Shown here: positions 25,775 to 33,632 of the stretch, in pieces
How positions within the stretch are numbered: the first letter of the stretch is position 1
How the letters are laid out: each line of letters starts with the position of its first letter
Assembly (NCBI GenBank): GCA_937927415.1
Contig: CALBDS010000042.1
Coordinates: 62,001-126,000 of the forward strand
DNA from: an uncultured Rhodospirillaceae bacterium
Lineage (GTDB): Bacteria > Pseudomonadota > Alphaproteobacteria > Azospirillales > Azospirillaceae
DNA length: 64,000 nt
Direction: 5' to 3'
Notes under the pieces: generated by a model
What the model saw: the letters and a program-made list of their open reading frames with translations, nothing else
What the model was told of the DNA's origin: nothing
Databases searched by the model: none
Position numbers and translations under genes: made by a program

Positions 25775-27031
25775 TCAGAAACCGCCGGGGCCGCGGGCCG
25801 ACGCCGGTGCGGCACCGCCCGACAGACGCAGTTCCCACGCCGGCCCGGCGGCGGGGAACTGTCCCGGAGCCGCCATCACCGGCGCGCGCGGCGCCGCTTC
25901 GTACAGGGACAGCCCCTGCCCGGCCAGCGCCTGCCGCAGCGCGTCGATGCCGCCGCGGAAGCTGAGCGACAGGGTGCCGGCGGTACGGCTGACCCCCAGC
26001 ACCTCGGTCCCCGACACCGCACCGATGCCCGCCAGACGCTTGCGCGCCTCGACCCAGTCGCCAAGGCCGGTCAGGGGCACCGACACGGTGATGGTCTGCT
26101 CCGGCCCGGCGGGGGCGGTGTTTTCCTGCTTCCAGCCCTGATCGATGGCGGTGGCGGTGGCGGCCACGGCGCGGGCCAGGAAATCGGCCGGCTTTTCGGT
26201 GGCGCTGCCGGCCACGGTGACCGGGCGCTGGTCGCGGCTGCCGTCGGGCATGTAGCGGACCACCTCGACCGTCAGCCCGGCCTTGGGGTCGGGGCCGGTT
26301 TCCGGCAGGGTGGTGCGCACGACGATCACGCCGCCGGCCTTGTACCGCTGGGCGATCTTGCCGAGAGATGCCGAGTCGCCCGCCAGCGCCTCGGTCACGC
26401 CGATGGCGGCCACGTCGTCAAGCTCGCCATCGGGGACCAGCAGCGGCACGGCGGACGAACCGGGGGTGCGCGCCTCCCACGCTTCGCGCCACGCGGTGCG
26501 GTCTTCCCACAGGATCGAGCGGCTGCCGATGGTGGTCACCGGCAGCAGGACGAACGGGCGCGTCGGCTGTTCGGTGATGGCGGTCGCACCGCTGTTGCCC
26601 AGCGCGTCCCGCACCGCCTGGGGCCGGAAACGCACGGTGTAGCTGGCGACATAGCGGCCGGGGGCGATCTTCTCGTCCTCGATATCGAAGCCCTGCACCA
26701 TGCGGGACAGGTCGTTGTCGGACAGCTTGGGCGTGGTGCCGCCGGCGGGCGCCATGCGCTGGTACAGGCTGTCCCACGCCTTGCGCTGGGCCTGGGTGAT
26801 GGCCTGATCCCGTGCGGTGGTGGGGTTGACGGACGACACGTCCACCGTCACCCCCGACACGGTATAGGCGTCATCGCCCCCGGCGGCGGCCCCGGTGGCC
26901 TGGGCCAGCGCGGGGTGCGCCGGCGCCAGGGACAGCCCGGCAGCGGCCAGAATCACCCCCAGAACCATCAATGCAACCCTGATGGTGGGGAGAAGACCCG
27001 TTTTCAGGGTCCGGCGGCGGCGGTGGAGCAT
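25775..27031 (-). CDS. Exported DUF2066 family protein
   Basis: Predicted periplasmic or exported protein of unknown function. After a basic start (MLHRRRRTLK) there is a hydrophobic signal segment at about residues 16-44 ending APAHPALA. The mature part has the DUF2066 pattern: ARDQAITQAQRKAWDSLYQRM, then SYTVRFRPQAVRDAL and LLPVTT. ATG 27031 with GAAGG just upstream gives 418 aa. It faces purM across a short divergent gap, and heads the phosphatidyltransferase-permease-hdaA group, a common companion set in Rhodospirillales. Confidence 0.8.
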   Translation of the reverse strand: MLHRRRRTLKTGLLPTIRVALMVLGVILAAAGLSLAPAHPALAQATGAAAGGDDAYTVSGVTVDVSSVNPTTARDQAITQAQRKAWDSLYQRMAPAGGTTPKLSDNDLSRMVQGFDIEDEKIAPGRYVASYTVRFRPQAVRDALGNSGATAITEQPTRPFVLLPVTTIGSRSILWEDRTAWREAWEARTPGSSAVPLLVPDGELDDVAAIGVTEALAGDSASLGKIAQRYKAGGVIVVRTTLPETGPDPKAGLTVEVVRYMPDGSRDQRPVTVAGSATEKPADFLARAVAATATAIDQGWKQENTAPAGPEQTITVSVPLTGLGDWVEARKRLAGIGAVSGTEVLGVSRTAGTLSLSFRGGIDALRQALAGQGLSLYEAAPRAPVMAAPGQFPAAGPAWELRLSGGAAPASARGPGGF

Positions 27032-27097
27032 TGCAATGCCTTCCGATTCGAGTATGTTTCGGCCATTCCGTTGGCCCGGTTTATAGCCCAGCCCAAG

Positions 27098-27110
27098 CGA
27101 GGATACCATC
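27098..27110 (+). promoter_or_regulatory. Possible ribosome site and ATC start of purM
   Basis: AGCGAGGA (about 27096-27103) followed after 4 bases by ATC 27108. Between the in-frame stop TAG at 27084 and GTG 27156 there is no ATG, GTG, TTG or CTG codon, yet codons 27138-27158 encode the conserved PurM N-terminus AYKQAGV. The ATC would give ISTQPNNTSDAYKQAGVDID, matching the length of other PurM proteins. This points to a rare AUC start; it is inference. Confidence 0.45.
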
Positions 27111-27155
27111 AGCACCCAACCCAACAACACGTCCGACGCCTACAAACAGGCGGGT

Positions 27156-28190
27156 GTGGACATCGACGCGGGCAACGCGCTCGTCGAGGCGATCAAGCCG
27201 CTGGCGCGTTCGACCGCACGGTCTGGTTCCGACGCCGGCCTCGGCGGCTTCGGCGCGCTGTTCGACCTGCGCGCCGCCGGTTTCCGCGACCCGCTGCTGG
27301 TCGCCACGACGGATGGCGTCGGCACCAAGCTCAAAGTGGCGATCACCGCGGGAAAACACGATACCGTGGGCATCGATCTTGTCGCCATGTGCGTCAATGA
27401 TCTGGTGGTCCAGGGGGCGGAACCGCTGCTGTTTCTCGATTACTACGCCACCGGCAAGCTGGACGTGGCCGCCGGCCGCGCCATCGTCGCCGGCATCGCC
27501 GAGGGCTGCCGCCAGGCCGGCTGTGCGCTGGTGGGCGGCGAGACGGCGGAAATGCCCGGCATGTATTCCGACGGCGACTATGACCTTGCCGGCTTCTCGG
27601 TGGGGGCTGTGGAGCGCGACTCCGCCCTGACCGGCGCCACCGTCGCCGACGGCGATGTGGTGCTGGGTCTGGCGTCGGCGGGCGTGCATTCCAACGGCTA
27701 TTCCCTGGTCCGCCGTCTGGTGGAGACGTCGGGGCTGAGCTATGCCGACCCCGCCCCCTTCGCCCCCGGCCAGACCATGGCCGAGGCGCTGCTGACCCCC
27801 ACCCGCATCTATGTGAAGAGCACGCTGGCCGCGGTGCGCGCCGGCACGGTGAAGGCCATGGCCCACATCACCGGCGGCGGGCTGATCGAGAACATTCCGC
27901 GTGTCCTGCCCGACGGGCTGGGCGTGACGCTGGACGCCACGGCGTGGCAATTCCTGCCGGTGTTCGGCTGGCTGGCGCGGACCGGCGGGCTGTCGGCGCT
28001 GGATATGGCCCGAACCTTCAACTGCGGTCTTGGCATGGTCGTCATCTGCCCCGCGGGTCTGGCCGACGAAGCGGCCCGCATCCTGCGCGAGGGTGGTGAG
28101 ACGGTCTATACCGTCGGCCGCGTTCACGCCCTGGCCGACGGCCAGCCGCGGGTGACCGTGGAAGGAATGGACAGCGCATGGCAGGTCTGA
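27156..28190 (+). CDS. purM: Phosphoribosylformylglycinamidine cyclo-ligase PurM (AIR synthetase)
   Basis: Makes aminoimidazole ribotide in purine synthesis. Motifs are DIDAGNALVEAIKPLARST, GLGGFGALFDL, TTDGVGTKLK, GETAEMPGMY and HITGGGLIENIPRVLP. The coordinates given begin at GTG 27156, the first conventional start, and give 344 aa. That start would cut off the family N-terminus: AYKQAGV, equivalent to the SYKDAGV of E. coli PurM, is encoded just upstream in the same frame, so an ATC start at 27108 is likelier (360 aa). The gene overlaps purN by 13 bases. Confidence 0.94.
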   Translation: MDIDAGNALVEAIKPLARSTARSGSDAGLGGFGALFDLRAAGFRDPLLVATTDGVGTKLKVAITAGKHDTVGIDLVAMCVNDLVVQGAEPLLFLDYYATGKLDVAAGRAIVAGIAEGCRQAGCALVGGETAEMPGMYSDGDYDLAGFSVGAVERDSALTGATVADGDVVLGLASAGVHSNGYSLVRRLVETSGLSYADPAPFAPGQTMAEALLTPTRIYVKSTLAAVRAGTVKAMAHITGGGLIENIPRVLPDGLGVTLDATAWQFLPVFGWLARTGGLSALDMARTFNCGLGMVVICPAGLADEAARILREGGETVYTVGRVHALADGQPRVTVEGMDSAWQV

Positions 28191-28840
28191 CGCGCCTGAA
28201 GCTCGGGGTTCTGATCTCCGGGCGGGGCAGCAATCTCCAGGCGCTGATCGACGCGGCGGCGGACCCGTCCTTCCCCGCCGAAATCGCGCTTGTGCTGTCC
28301 AACAAGGCCGATGCCTATGGGCTGGAGCGGGCGGCGCAGGCCGGCATCGCCACCACCGTGGTCAGCCACCGCGACTTCCCCGGCGACAAGCCGGGGTTCG
28401 AAGCGGCCATGGACGCCCGCCTGCGGGACGCCGGGGTGGAGCTGGTGTGCCTTGCCGGTTTCATGCGCCTGCTGTCGCCGTGGTTCGTGAACCAGTGGCA
28501 CGACCGGATGATCAACATTCATCCGTCGCTGCTGCCCTCGTTCAAGGGGCTGGACACCCACCAGCGGGCGCTGGACGCCGGGGTGCGCTTCCACGGCTGC
28601 ACCGTGCATTATGTGCGGGCGGAGATGGACGCCGGTCCGATCATCGTGCAGGCGGCGGTGCCCGTCCTGCCCGGCGATGACGACCACGCCCTGGCCGACC
28701 GGGTGCTGGAGCAGGAACACCGCATCTATCCCCTGGCCGTCCGTCTGGTGGCCGAGGGGCGCACGCGGGTTGACGGCGAGCGCGTGGTGATCGACGGCCC
28801 GGTGCCGGCGCTGTCGGCGCTGGTCAATCCGCCGGCCTGA
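28178..28840 (+). CDS. purN: Phosphoribosylglycinamide formyltransferase PurN
   Basis: Formyl-tetrahydrofolate-dependent GAR transformylase. The N-terminal phosphate loop reads LISGRGSNLQALI. The catalytic residues are present: Asn 113 and His 115 in NIHPSLLPSFKG, and Asp 151 in the HYVRAEMDAGPII region. Length 220 aa is normal. ATG 28178 lies inside the end of purM, so the two genes are translationally coupled. Confidence 0.96.
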   Translation: MAGLTRLKLGVLISGRGSNLQALIDAAADPSFPAEIALVLSNKADAYGLERAAQAGIATTVVSHRDFPGDKPGFEAAMDARLRDAGVELVCLAGFMRLLSPWFVNQWHDRMINIHPSLLPSFKGLDTHQRALDAGVRFHGCTVHYVRAEMDAGPIIVQAAVPVLPGDDDHALADRVLEQEHRIYPLAVRLVAEGRTRVDGERVVIDGPVPALSALVNPPA

Positions 28841-28853
28841 CGGCCATACCCCC

Positions 28854-28880
28854 ACCGCGGGCGCTTGCCACGCCCGCGGT
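28854..28880 (+). terminator. Strong hairpin after purN (no T-run)
   Basis: A perfect 10-bp GC-rich stem, ACCGCGGGCG (28854-28863) with CGCCCGCGGT (28871-28880), has a 7-base loop and sits 14 bases behind purN. It lacks a following T-tract, so it may slow or protect the transcript 3' end rather than be a full intrinsic terminator. Confidence 0.5.
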
Positions 28881-28932
28881 TGCTCCCCATTTCCTGCCCA
28901 ATGCCTGTGCAATCAGCGAAGGGGAGGAAACG

Positions 28933-29088
28933 ATGGCGGTGATGGAGCACGGCGGGGAACACCGGGATATCGATCCCGAACTGGTGCGCCAGCGGGTCGC
29001 CGACTGGCACGCCTTTACCCATTTCACGAAAATCGCCGTTGCCGGGGTCGCCGTGGTGCTGGTCCTGCTGGCGCTCATCACTCTTTGA
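28933..29088 (+). CDS. aa3-type cytochrome c oxidase subunit IV-like small protein
   Basis: A 51-aa protein, MAVMEHGGEHRD then a segment with a WHAFTHFTKI motif and one C-terminal membrane helix (about residues 32-51). This is the pattern of bacterial aa3 oxidase subunit IV (a single-helix accessory subunit at about 50 aa). A strong ribosome site GGGGAGGAAA precedes ATG 28933 by 2-6 bases. The main oxidase subunits are not in the window, which is common for this small gene. Its last bases overlap the ribosome site of the DUF1244 gene. Confidence 0.7.
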   Translation: MAVMEHGGEHRDIDPELVRQRVADWHAFTHFTKIAVAGVAVVLVLLALITL

Positions 29089-29096
29089 GGCTTCGC

Positions 29097-29423
29097 ATGG
29101 ACGAACGCACCCGCATCGAACTGGAAGCCGCCGCCTTCCGCGGTCTGGTGGCGCATCTGCAAAAGCGCACCGACGTGCAGAACATCGACCTGATGAATCT
29201 GGCCGGGTTCTGCCGCAACTGCCTGTCCAAATGGTATGCGGCGGCCGCCAAGGAACACGGCGTCCCCATGACCGACGACGAGGCCAAGGAAGTGGTCTAT
29301 GGCATGCCCTATTCCCGGTGGCGCGCCGAATTCCAGACCGACGCGACACCGGAACAGAAGCAGCGGTTCGAGGACACCAAGCCGCTGCACGCCGACATCA
29401 GCGGGCATTGGCTGAAAAAGTAA
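29097..29423 (+). CDS. DUF1244 family protein
   Basis: Soluble 108-aa protein of the DUF1244 family, whose function is not established. Family features are the RTDVQNIDLMNLAGFCRNCLSKWY block (here split as RTDVQNIDLMNL and AGFCRNCLSKWY), with two Cys residues in CRNC, and YGMPYSRWRAEFQ. ATG 29097 is used because GAGG lies 7 bases upstream; an in-frame TTG at 29085 is less likely. It converges with moeA, only 3 bases between stops. Confidence 0.85.
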   Translation: MDERTRIELEAAAFRGLVAHLQKRTDVQNIDLMNLAGFCRNCLSKWYAAAAKEHGVPMTDDEAKEVVYGMPYSRWRAEFQTDATPEQKQRFEDTKPLHADISGHWLKK

Positions 29424-29426
29424 CCG

Positions 29427-30671
29427 TTACACGAACAGGCCCGTGAAGGGCAGGAAGGTGACCAGATCGCCTTCCCGCACCTCCTGCGTGTCGGCGGGGA
29501 CGTCCACCAGCCCGTCGGCCTCGACCATCGAGGTCAGGACACCGGACGAATCATTGGGAAACTTGACGGCCATCGGCCGTCCGTCCGGCCCGGTTTCCAG
29601 GGTGGCGCGCAGGAATTCCCGCCGCCCGGCCTTCTTGCGGAAGGAAAAGCCCGCCACCGCCAGACAGCGCGGCACCGTGGTCTTGTCCACCCCCATCAGC
29701 CGCATGACCAGCGGCCGCCCGATCAGCATGAAGGTCACCATGGCCGACACCGGGTTGCCGGGCAGGCCGAGGAACGGCGTCTGCCCCACCCGGCCGATGG
29801 CAACCGGCTTGCCGGGCTTGATCGCCAGCCGCCACAGGTCGATGCCGCCCAGCGCGTTGACCGCGGCCTTCACATGATCCTCTTCCCCCACCGACACGCC
29901 GCCGGAGGTGACGATCAGGTCCGCCCGTTCGGCGGCATCGGCCAGGGCGGCGCGCACCACCTCGGCGCGGTCGGGCAGGATCCCCAGATCCTCCACCGCC
30001 ACCCCCAGGGCCTGAAGCTGGGCGGCGATGGTGTAGCGGTTGGCGTCATAAATGGCGCCGTCCGGCTTGGGCGTGCCCGGTTCGCGCAACTCATCGCCGG
30101 TCGAGAACAGCACCACATTCAAAGGCCGCCGCACCAGCACCGCGGCCCGGCCCACCGCCGCCGCCAGCCCCACATCCTGGGCGCGCAGCCGCACGCCGGG
30201 GTGCAGCACCTCAGCGCCCGCGCGCATGTCCTCCCCCGCCGGGCGGATGTTGGCGCCGGGCTTGGGCGCGCGGTTGACGGTGACCGATCCATCTTCGTTG
30301 GCCGTGCAATCCTCCTGCATCACCACCGTGTCCACCCCGGCTGGCACCGGCGCGCCGGTGAAGATGCGCACCGCCTGCCCCACCGCCACCGTCCCGGCAA
30401 AGACGCTGCCCGCCGGAACCCGCCCGACGACGGGAAGGGTGAACGGCCCGCCGCCCCCGGAGGCCGCGGCATAGCCATAGCCGTCCATGGCCGACACCGC
30501 CGCCGGCGGCACATCGATGGGGGAGGTCACCGGCTCGGCCAGCACACGCCCGCGGGACCGGGCCAGGGGCACGGTTTCCGTCTCCACCGCCGGACCGAAG
30601 CCCGACACGATGCGGGCCAGCGCCTCATCCAGCGACAGCAGGCCGGACCCTTTCGGGGTGTAGCAATCCAT
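29427..30671 (-). CDS. moeA: Molybdopterin molybdenumtransferase MoeA
   Basis: Inserts molybdate into adenylated molybdopterin. The N-terminal part shows PVTSPIDVPPAAVSAMDGYG; the MoCF domain has FSTGDELREPG, VTSGGVSVGEEDHVK and GLPGNPVSAMVTF; the small C-terminal domain IV follows. Length 414 aa is normal. ATG 30671 is preceded by GGGAGGAAAG, and homology starts there, although the frame is open for 39 more codons. mogA, which supplies its adenylated substrate, lies at 57.7 kb. Confidence 0.93.
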   Translation of the reverse strand: MDCYTPKGSGLLSLDEALARIVSGFGPAVETETVPLARSRGRVLAEPVTSPIDVPPAAVSAMDGYGYAAASGGGGPFTLPVVGRVPAGSVFAGTVAVGQAVRIFTGAPVPAGVDTVVMQEDCTANEDGSVTVNRAPKPGANIRPAGEDMRAGAEVLHPGVRLRAQDVGLAAAVGRAAVLVRRPLNVVLFSTGDELREPGTPKPDGAIYDANRYTIAAQLQALGVAVEDLGILPDRAEVVRAALADAAERADLIVTSGGVSVGEEDHVKAAVNALGGIDLWRLAIKPGKPVAIGRVGQTPFLGLPGNPVSAMVTFMLIGRPLVMRLMGVDKTTVPRCLAVAGFSFRKKAGRREFLRATLETGPDGRPMAVKFPNDSSGVLTSMVEADGLVDVPADTQEVREGDLVTFLPFTGLFV

Positions 30672-30907
30672 TCGTCTTTCCTCCCTGCGGGTGGGCCGGC
30701 TGCCCGGCGGTTTCTTGTGGTGGGTCCTATGGTTGCGGCCCAGCGCGGCATACGCAATGACCAAGGTGCCGCAAAGGGCCGAAAGCAAGGGGGTATTGGC
30801 ACATTCGTCCGCATGGCCGCCTTGACCTTGCTCAACCGCCCCATCGGTGGCGCCATACCTATAGGTTGACTAGAGTTCATCCCCCTGCCCCTTGCCCGAT
30901 CCGGTTC

Positions 30908-32074
30908 ATGACCGCCGCCCCCATCCCCGTCCGCTCCATCGTCCTTCTCAGCATCGCGGCGTTCGCGTCGTCGGCGACCATCCGCATCGCCGACCCGCTG
31001 CTGCCGCAGATCGCCGGGGAATTCGGGACGACGGTGGCCCACGCCTCCATCATCAGCACCGCCTGCACCCTGGCCTATGGGCTGTGCCAGTTGGTGCATG
31101 GGCCGGTGGGCGACCGTTTCGGCAAATACACCATCATCGCCCTGATGACCCTGGCCTCGGCCCTGATGACCGGGGCGGGCGGCTTCGCCAATGACCTTGC
31201 CACCCTGGGGGTCCTGCGGCTGCTGGCCGGGGCGACGGCGGCGGCGCTGATCCCGCTGTCCATGGCCCACATCGGCGACATCGTGCCGCTGGAACAGCGC
31301 CAGCCGGTGCTGGCCCGCTTCATGTCGGGGCAGATCCTCGGCTCCATCGCCGGACAGGCGATGGGCGGGATCTTCGGGGAATATCTGAGCTGGCACGCGG
31401 TGTTCATGGTGCTGGGTGTCGTTTATCTGGGTGTGGCGTTCCTGCTGTGGCGGGAACTGCTGTCGGGGCGGGTGGTGCAGACCCGCACCGCCGTCAGCCC
31501 GTCGTTCCTGGTCACCACCCTTTTGACGCTGGCGCGCACGCCGCGGGTGCGGCTGGTGGTCGGGGTGGTGTTTCTGGAAGGGGTGAGCTTCCTTGGCCCC
31601 TACACCTATCTCAGCACCTATCTGCACGACCGCTTTTCGCTGGGCTTTGCCGCCATCGGGGCGATTTTGGGGTGCTTCGGGCTGGGCGGGCTGGTCTATG
31701 CCGCCCTGGCGGGGCGAATCGTCGCCACCCTGGGGCCGCGCAACATGGTGGTCAGCGGCGGCTTTCTGATGGCGCTGGCCTATGGGCTGTGCCTGCTGGT
31801 GCCGGCGTGGTGGATCGTGCCGCTGTCCACCACCCTGTGCGGGGTTGGCTTCTACCTGTTCCACAACACATTGCAGACCCAGGCGACCCAGATGGCCCCC
31901 CATGTGCGGGGAATCGCGGTGTCGCTGTTCGCCTCCGGCTTCTTTCTGGGGCAGTCGGTGGGGGTGGCGCTGGGGGGGCTGGTGGTCACCGACATCGGCT
32001 ATGGGCCGATCCTGGCGTTTCCGGTGGTCACACTGCCGCTGCTGGCGGTGTTCTTCCGCCGGCGCATGGGCTGA
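30908..32074 (+). CDS. MFS transporter (drug/metabolite efflux type)
   Basis: Major facilitator with 12 predicted membrane helices in 388 aa. The helix 2-3 loop motif reads HGPVGDRFGKYTIIA, equivalent to MFS motif A, and the first helix has RIADPLLPQIAGEFG, as in the DHA1 group. The substrate cannot be read from sequence. ATG 30908 is taken; an in-frame TTG at 30866 would add 14 residues without homology. It is divergent from moeA across 236 bases and probably transcribed on its own. Confidence 0.85.
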   Translation: MTAAPIPVRSIVLLSIAAFASSATIRIADPLLPQIAGEFGTTVAHASIISTACTLAYGLCQLVHGPVGDRFGKYTIIALMTLASALMTGAGGFANDLATLGVLRLLAGATAAALIPLSMAHIGDIVPLEQRQPVLARFMSGQILGSIAGQAMGGIFGEYLSWHAVFMVLGVVYLGVAFLLWRELLSGRVVQTRTAVSPSFLVTTLLTLARTPRVRLVVGVVFLEGVSFLGPYTYLSTYLHDRFSLGFAAIGAILGCFGLGGLVYAALAGRIVATLGPRNMVVSGGFLMALAYGLCLLVPAWWIVPLSTTLCGVGFYLFHNTLQTQATQMAPHVRGIAVSLFASGFFLGQSVGVALGGLVVTDIGYGPILAFPVVTLPLLAVFFRRRMG

Positions 32075-32152
32075 AATCCTTGCCCGGTGGGCGGGGCGGG
32101 CCTATTGTGCCGGCGGATTTCCGCCTTTTTCCCCATGAAAGCGCGTCCTGCG

Positions 32153-33127
32153 ATGATCGACACCGCCGCTCTGGCCCCCCATCTGCACAATGTCCTGGTG
32201 GATGTGGACATTCCCGAACTGCCCAACCATTACCACGGCAAGGTGCGGGACAATTACGACCTGCCCGACGGGCGGCGGATCATCATCGCGTCGGACCGGC
32301 TGAGCGCCTTCGACATCAACCTGACGGCCATCCCGTTCAAGGGGCAGGTGCTGACCCAGACCGCCCGCTTCTGGTTCGAGAACACCGCCGACATCATCGC
32401 CAACCACGTCATCGACTACCCCGATCCCAACGTGGTGGTGTGCAAGCGGCTGACCATCCTGCCGGTCGAGGTGGTGGTGCGCGATTATCTGGCGGGCACC
32501 ACCTCCACCTCCATCCTGTCCATGTACAAGGCGGGCAAGCGGGAGATGTACGGCCACCGCTTCCCCGAGGGGCTGCGCCCCAACGAGAAACTGCCCCAGA
32601 CCATCATCACCCCCACCACCAAGGCCGCCATCGGCGACCACGACACCCCGCTGTCGCCGGACGAAATCGTGTCGGGCAACATCCTGCCCGCCGCCCAGTG
32701 GGAGCAGGTGCAGGCCGCGGCCCTCGCCCTGTTCGCCCGCGGACGCGAAATCGCCGACCGCCACGGCCTGATCCTGGTGGACACCAAGTATGAATTCGGC
32801 GTGGATGAAAACGGCACGGTGTTCCTGGCCGACGAGATCCACACCCCCGACAGCAGCCGCTATTGGATGAAGGACAGCTACGCCGCCCGCTTCGCGGCGG
32901 GCCAGCGCCCGGACAGCTTCGACAAGGATTTCGTGCGCACCTGGGTGTCGGAACGCTGCGACCCGTACAAGGATCCCATCCCCGCCATCCCCGACGATCT
33001 GGTGCTGAACACCGCGCGGGTCTACATCACCGCCTTCGAAACCATCACCGGCCAGAGCTTCGCCCTGCCCGCGCAGCCGGTTCCGGTGCTGGAGCGCATC
33101 CGCGGCAACCTCGCGTCCTATTTCTGA
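32153..33127 (+). CDS. purC: SAICAR synthetase PurC (long form)
   Basis: Phosphoribosylaminoimidazole-succinocarboxamide synthase of purine synthesis. The sequence has GKVRDNYDL, ASDRLSAFD, PVEVVVRDYLAGT, DTKYEFG and DEIHTPDSSRYW. At 324 aa it belongs to the longer Ade1-like form rather than the roughly 240-aa form of E. coli. ATG 32153 is preferred; ATG 32135 in frame is an alternative and neither has a strong ribosome site. Separate from purM-purN by about 4 kb. Confidence 0.95.
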   Translation: MIDTAALAPHLHNVLVDVDIPELPNHYHGKVRDNYDLPDGRRIIIASDRLSAFDINLTAIPFKGQVLTQTARFWFENTADIIANHVIDYPDPNVVVCKRLTILPVEVVVRDYLAGTTSTSILSMYKAGKREMYGHRFPEGLRPNEKLPQTIITPTTKAAIGDHDTPLSPDEIVSGNILPAAQWEQVQAAALALFARGREIADRHGLILVDTKYEFGVDENGTVFLADEIHTPDSSRYWMKDSYAARFAAGQRPDSFDKDFVRTWVSERCDPYKDPIPAIPDDLVLNTARVYITAFETITGQSFALPAQPVPVLERIRGNLASYF

Positions 33128-33149
33128 TCCGATGGCGGCGGGGACCGGC

Positions 33150-33551
33150 ATGACGGAACGCGCGCGGCGCATCGGCCTGCTGGCCGGTGCGCTGGCGCTG
33201 CTGTTCCAGATGCTGGCGATCCCCTTCACCATGCCCCTGATGGGGCAGCGGAGCGGTGACACCATCGTCATCTGCACCGCCGAGGGGATGAGCACCATCA
33301 CCCTCGATGCCGCCGGCCAGCCGGTCATGGATGCGGCGGGCAAGCCCGCCCAGCCCGGCGGACATGATTCCTGCGACGGCTGCCTGACCTGCTCGCTGTG
33401 CAGCCTGCCCGGCCTGCTGGTTCCGGTATTTACTCTCGTCCTGCCCGTGGTGTGGGTGCGCCATGGGCCGGAGGCCCTGCCCGGCTCGCACATCGCCGCC
33501 GGCTGGTTCCTGTCGTGCCTGCAGGCACGGGCACCTCCTCTGTTCGGCTGA
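33150..33551 (+). CDS. Cys-rich membrane protein, DUF2946-like
   Basis: A 133-aa protein with an N-terminal hydrophobic helix (residues 8-30, LLAGALALLFQMLAIPF), a middle part with ICTAEGMSTI, then a Cys/His cluster GGHDSCDGCLTCSLC, and a second hydrophobic segment. This pattern resembles DUF2946 proteins, which are often found beside copper TonB receptors. The Cys-x2-Cys-x2-Cys-x2-Cys spacing could bind a metal. It starts 22 bases after purC and ends 81 bases before the copper receptor gene. ATG 33132 is an alternative start. A role in copper handling is inference. Confidence 0.6.
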   Translation: MTERARRIGLLAGALALLFQMLAIPFTMPLMGQRSGDTIVICTAEGMSTITLDAAGQPVMDAAGKPAQPGGHDSCDGCLTCSLCSLPGLLVPVFTLVLPVVWVRHGPEALPGSHIAAGWFLSCLQARAPPLFG

Positions 33552-33632
33552 TCCTTCACTTCATCCTTTTTCGATCACAGGACCGCGCCGGGGCCATGCC
33601 ATCGGCGCGACCGCCAAGGATTTGCCGATTCC

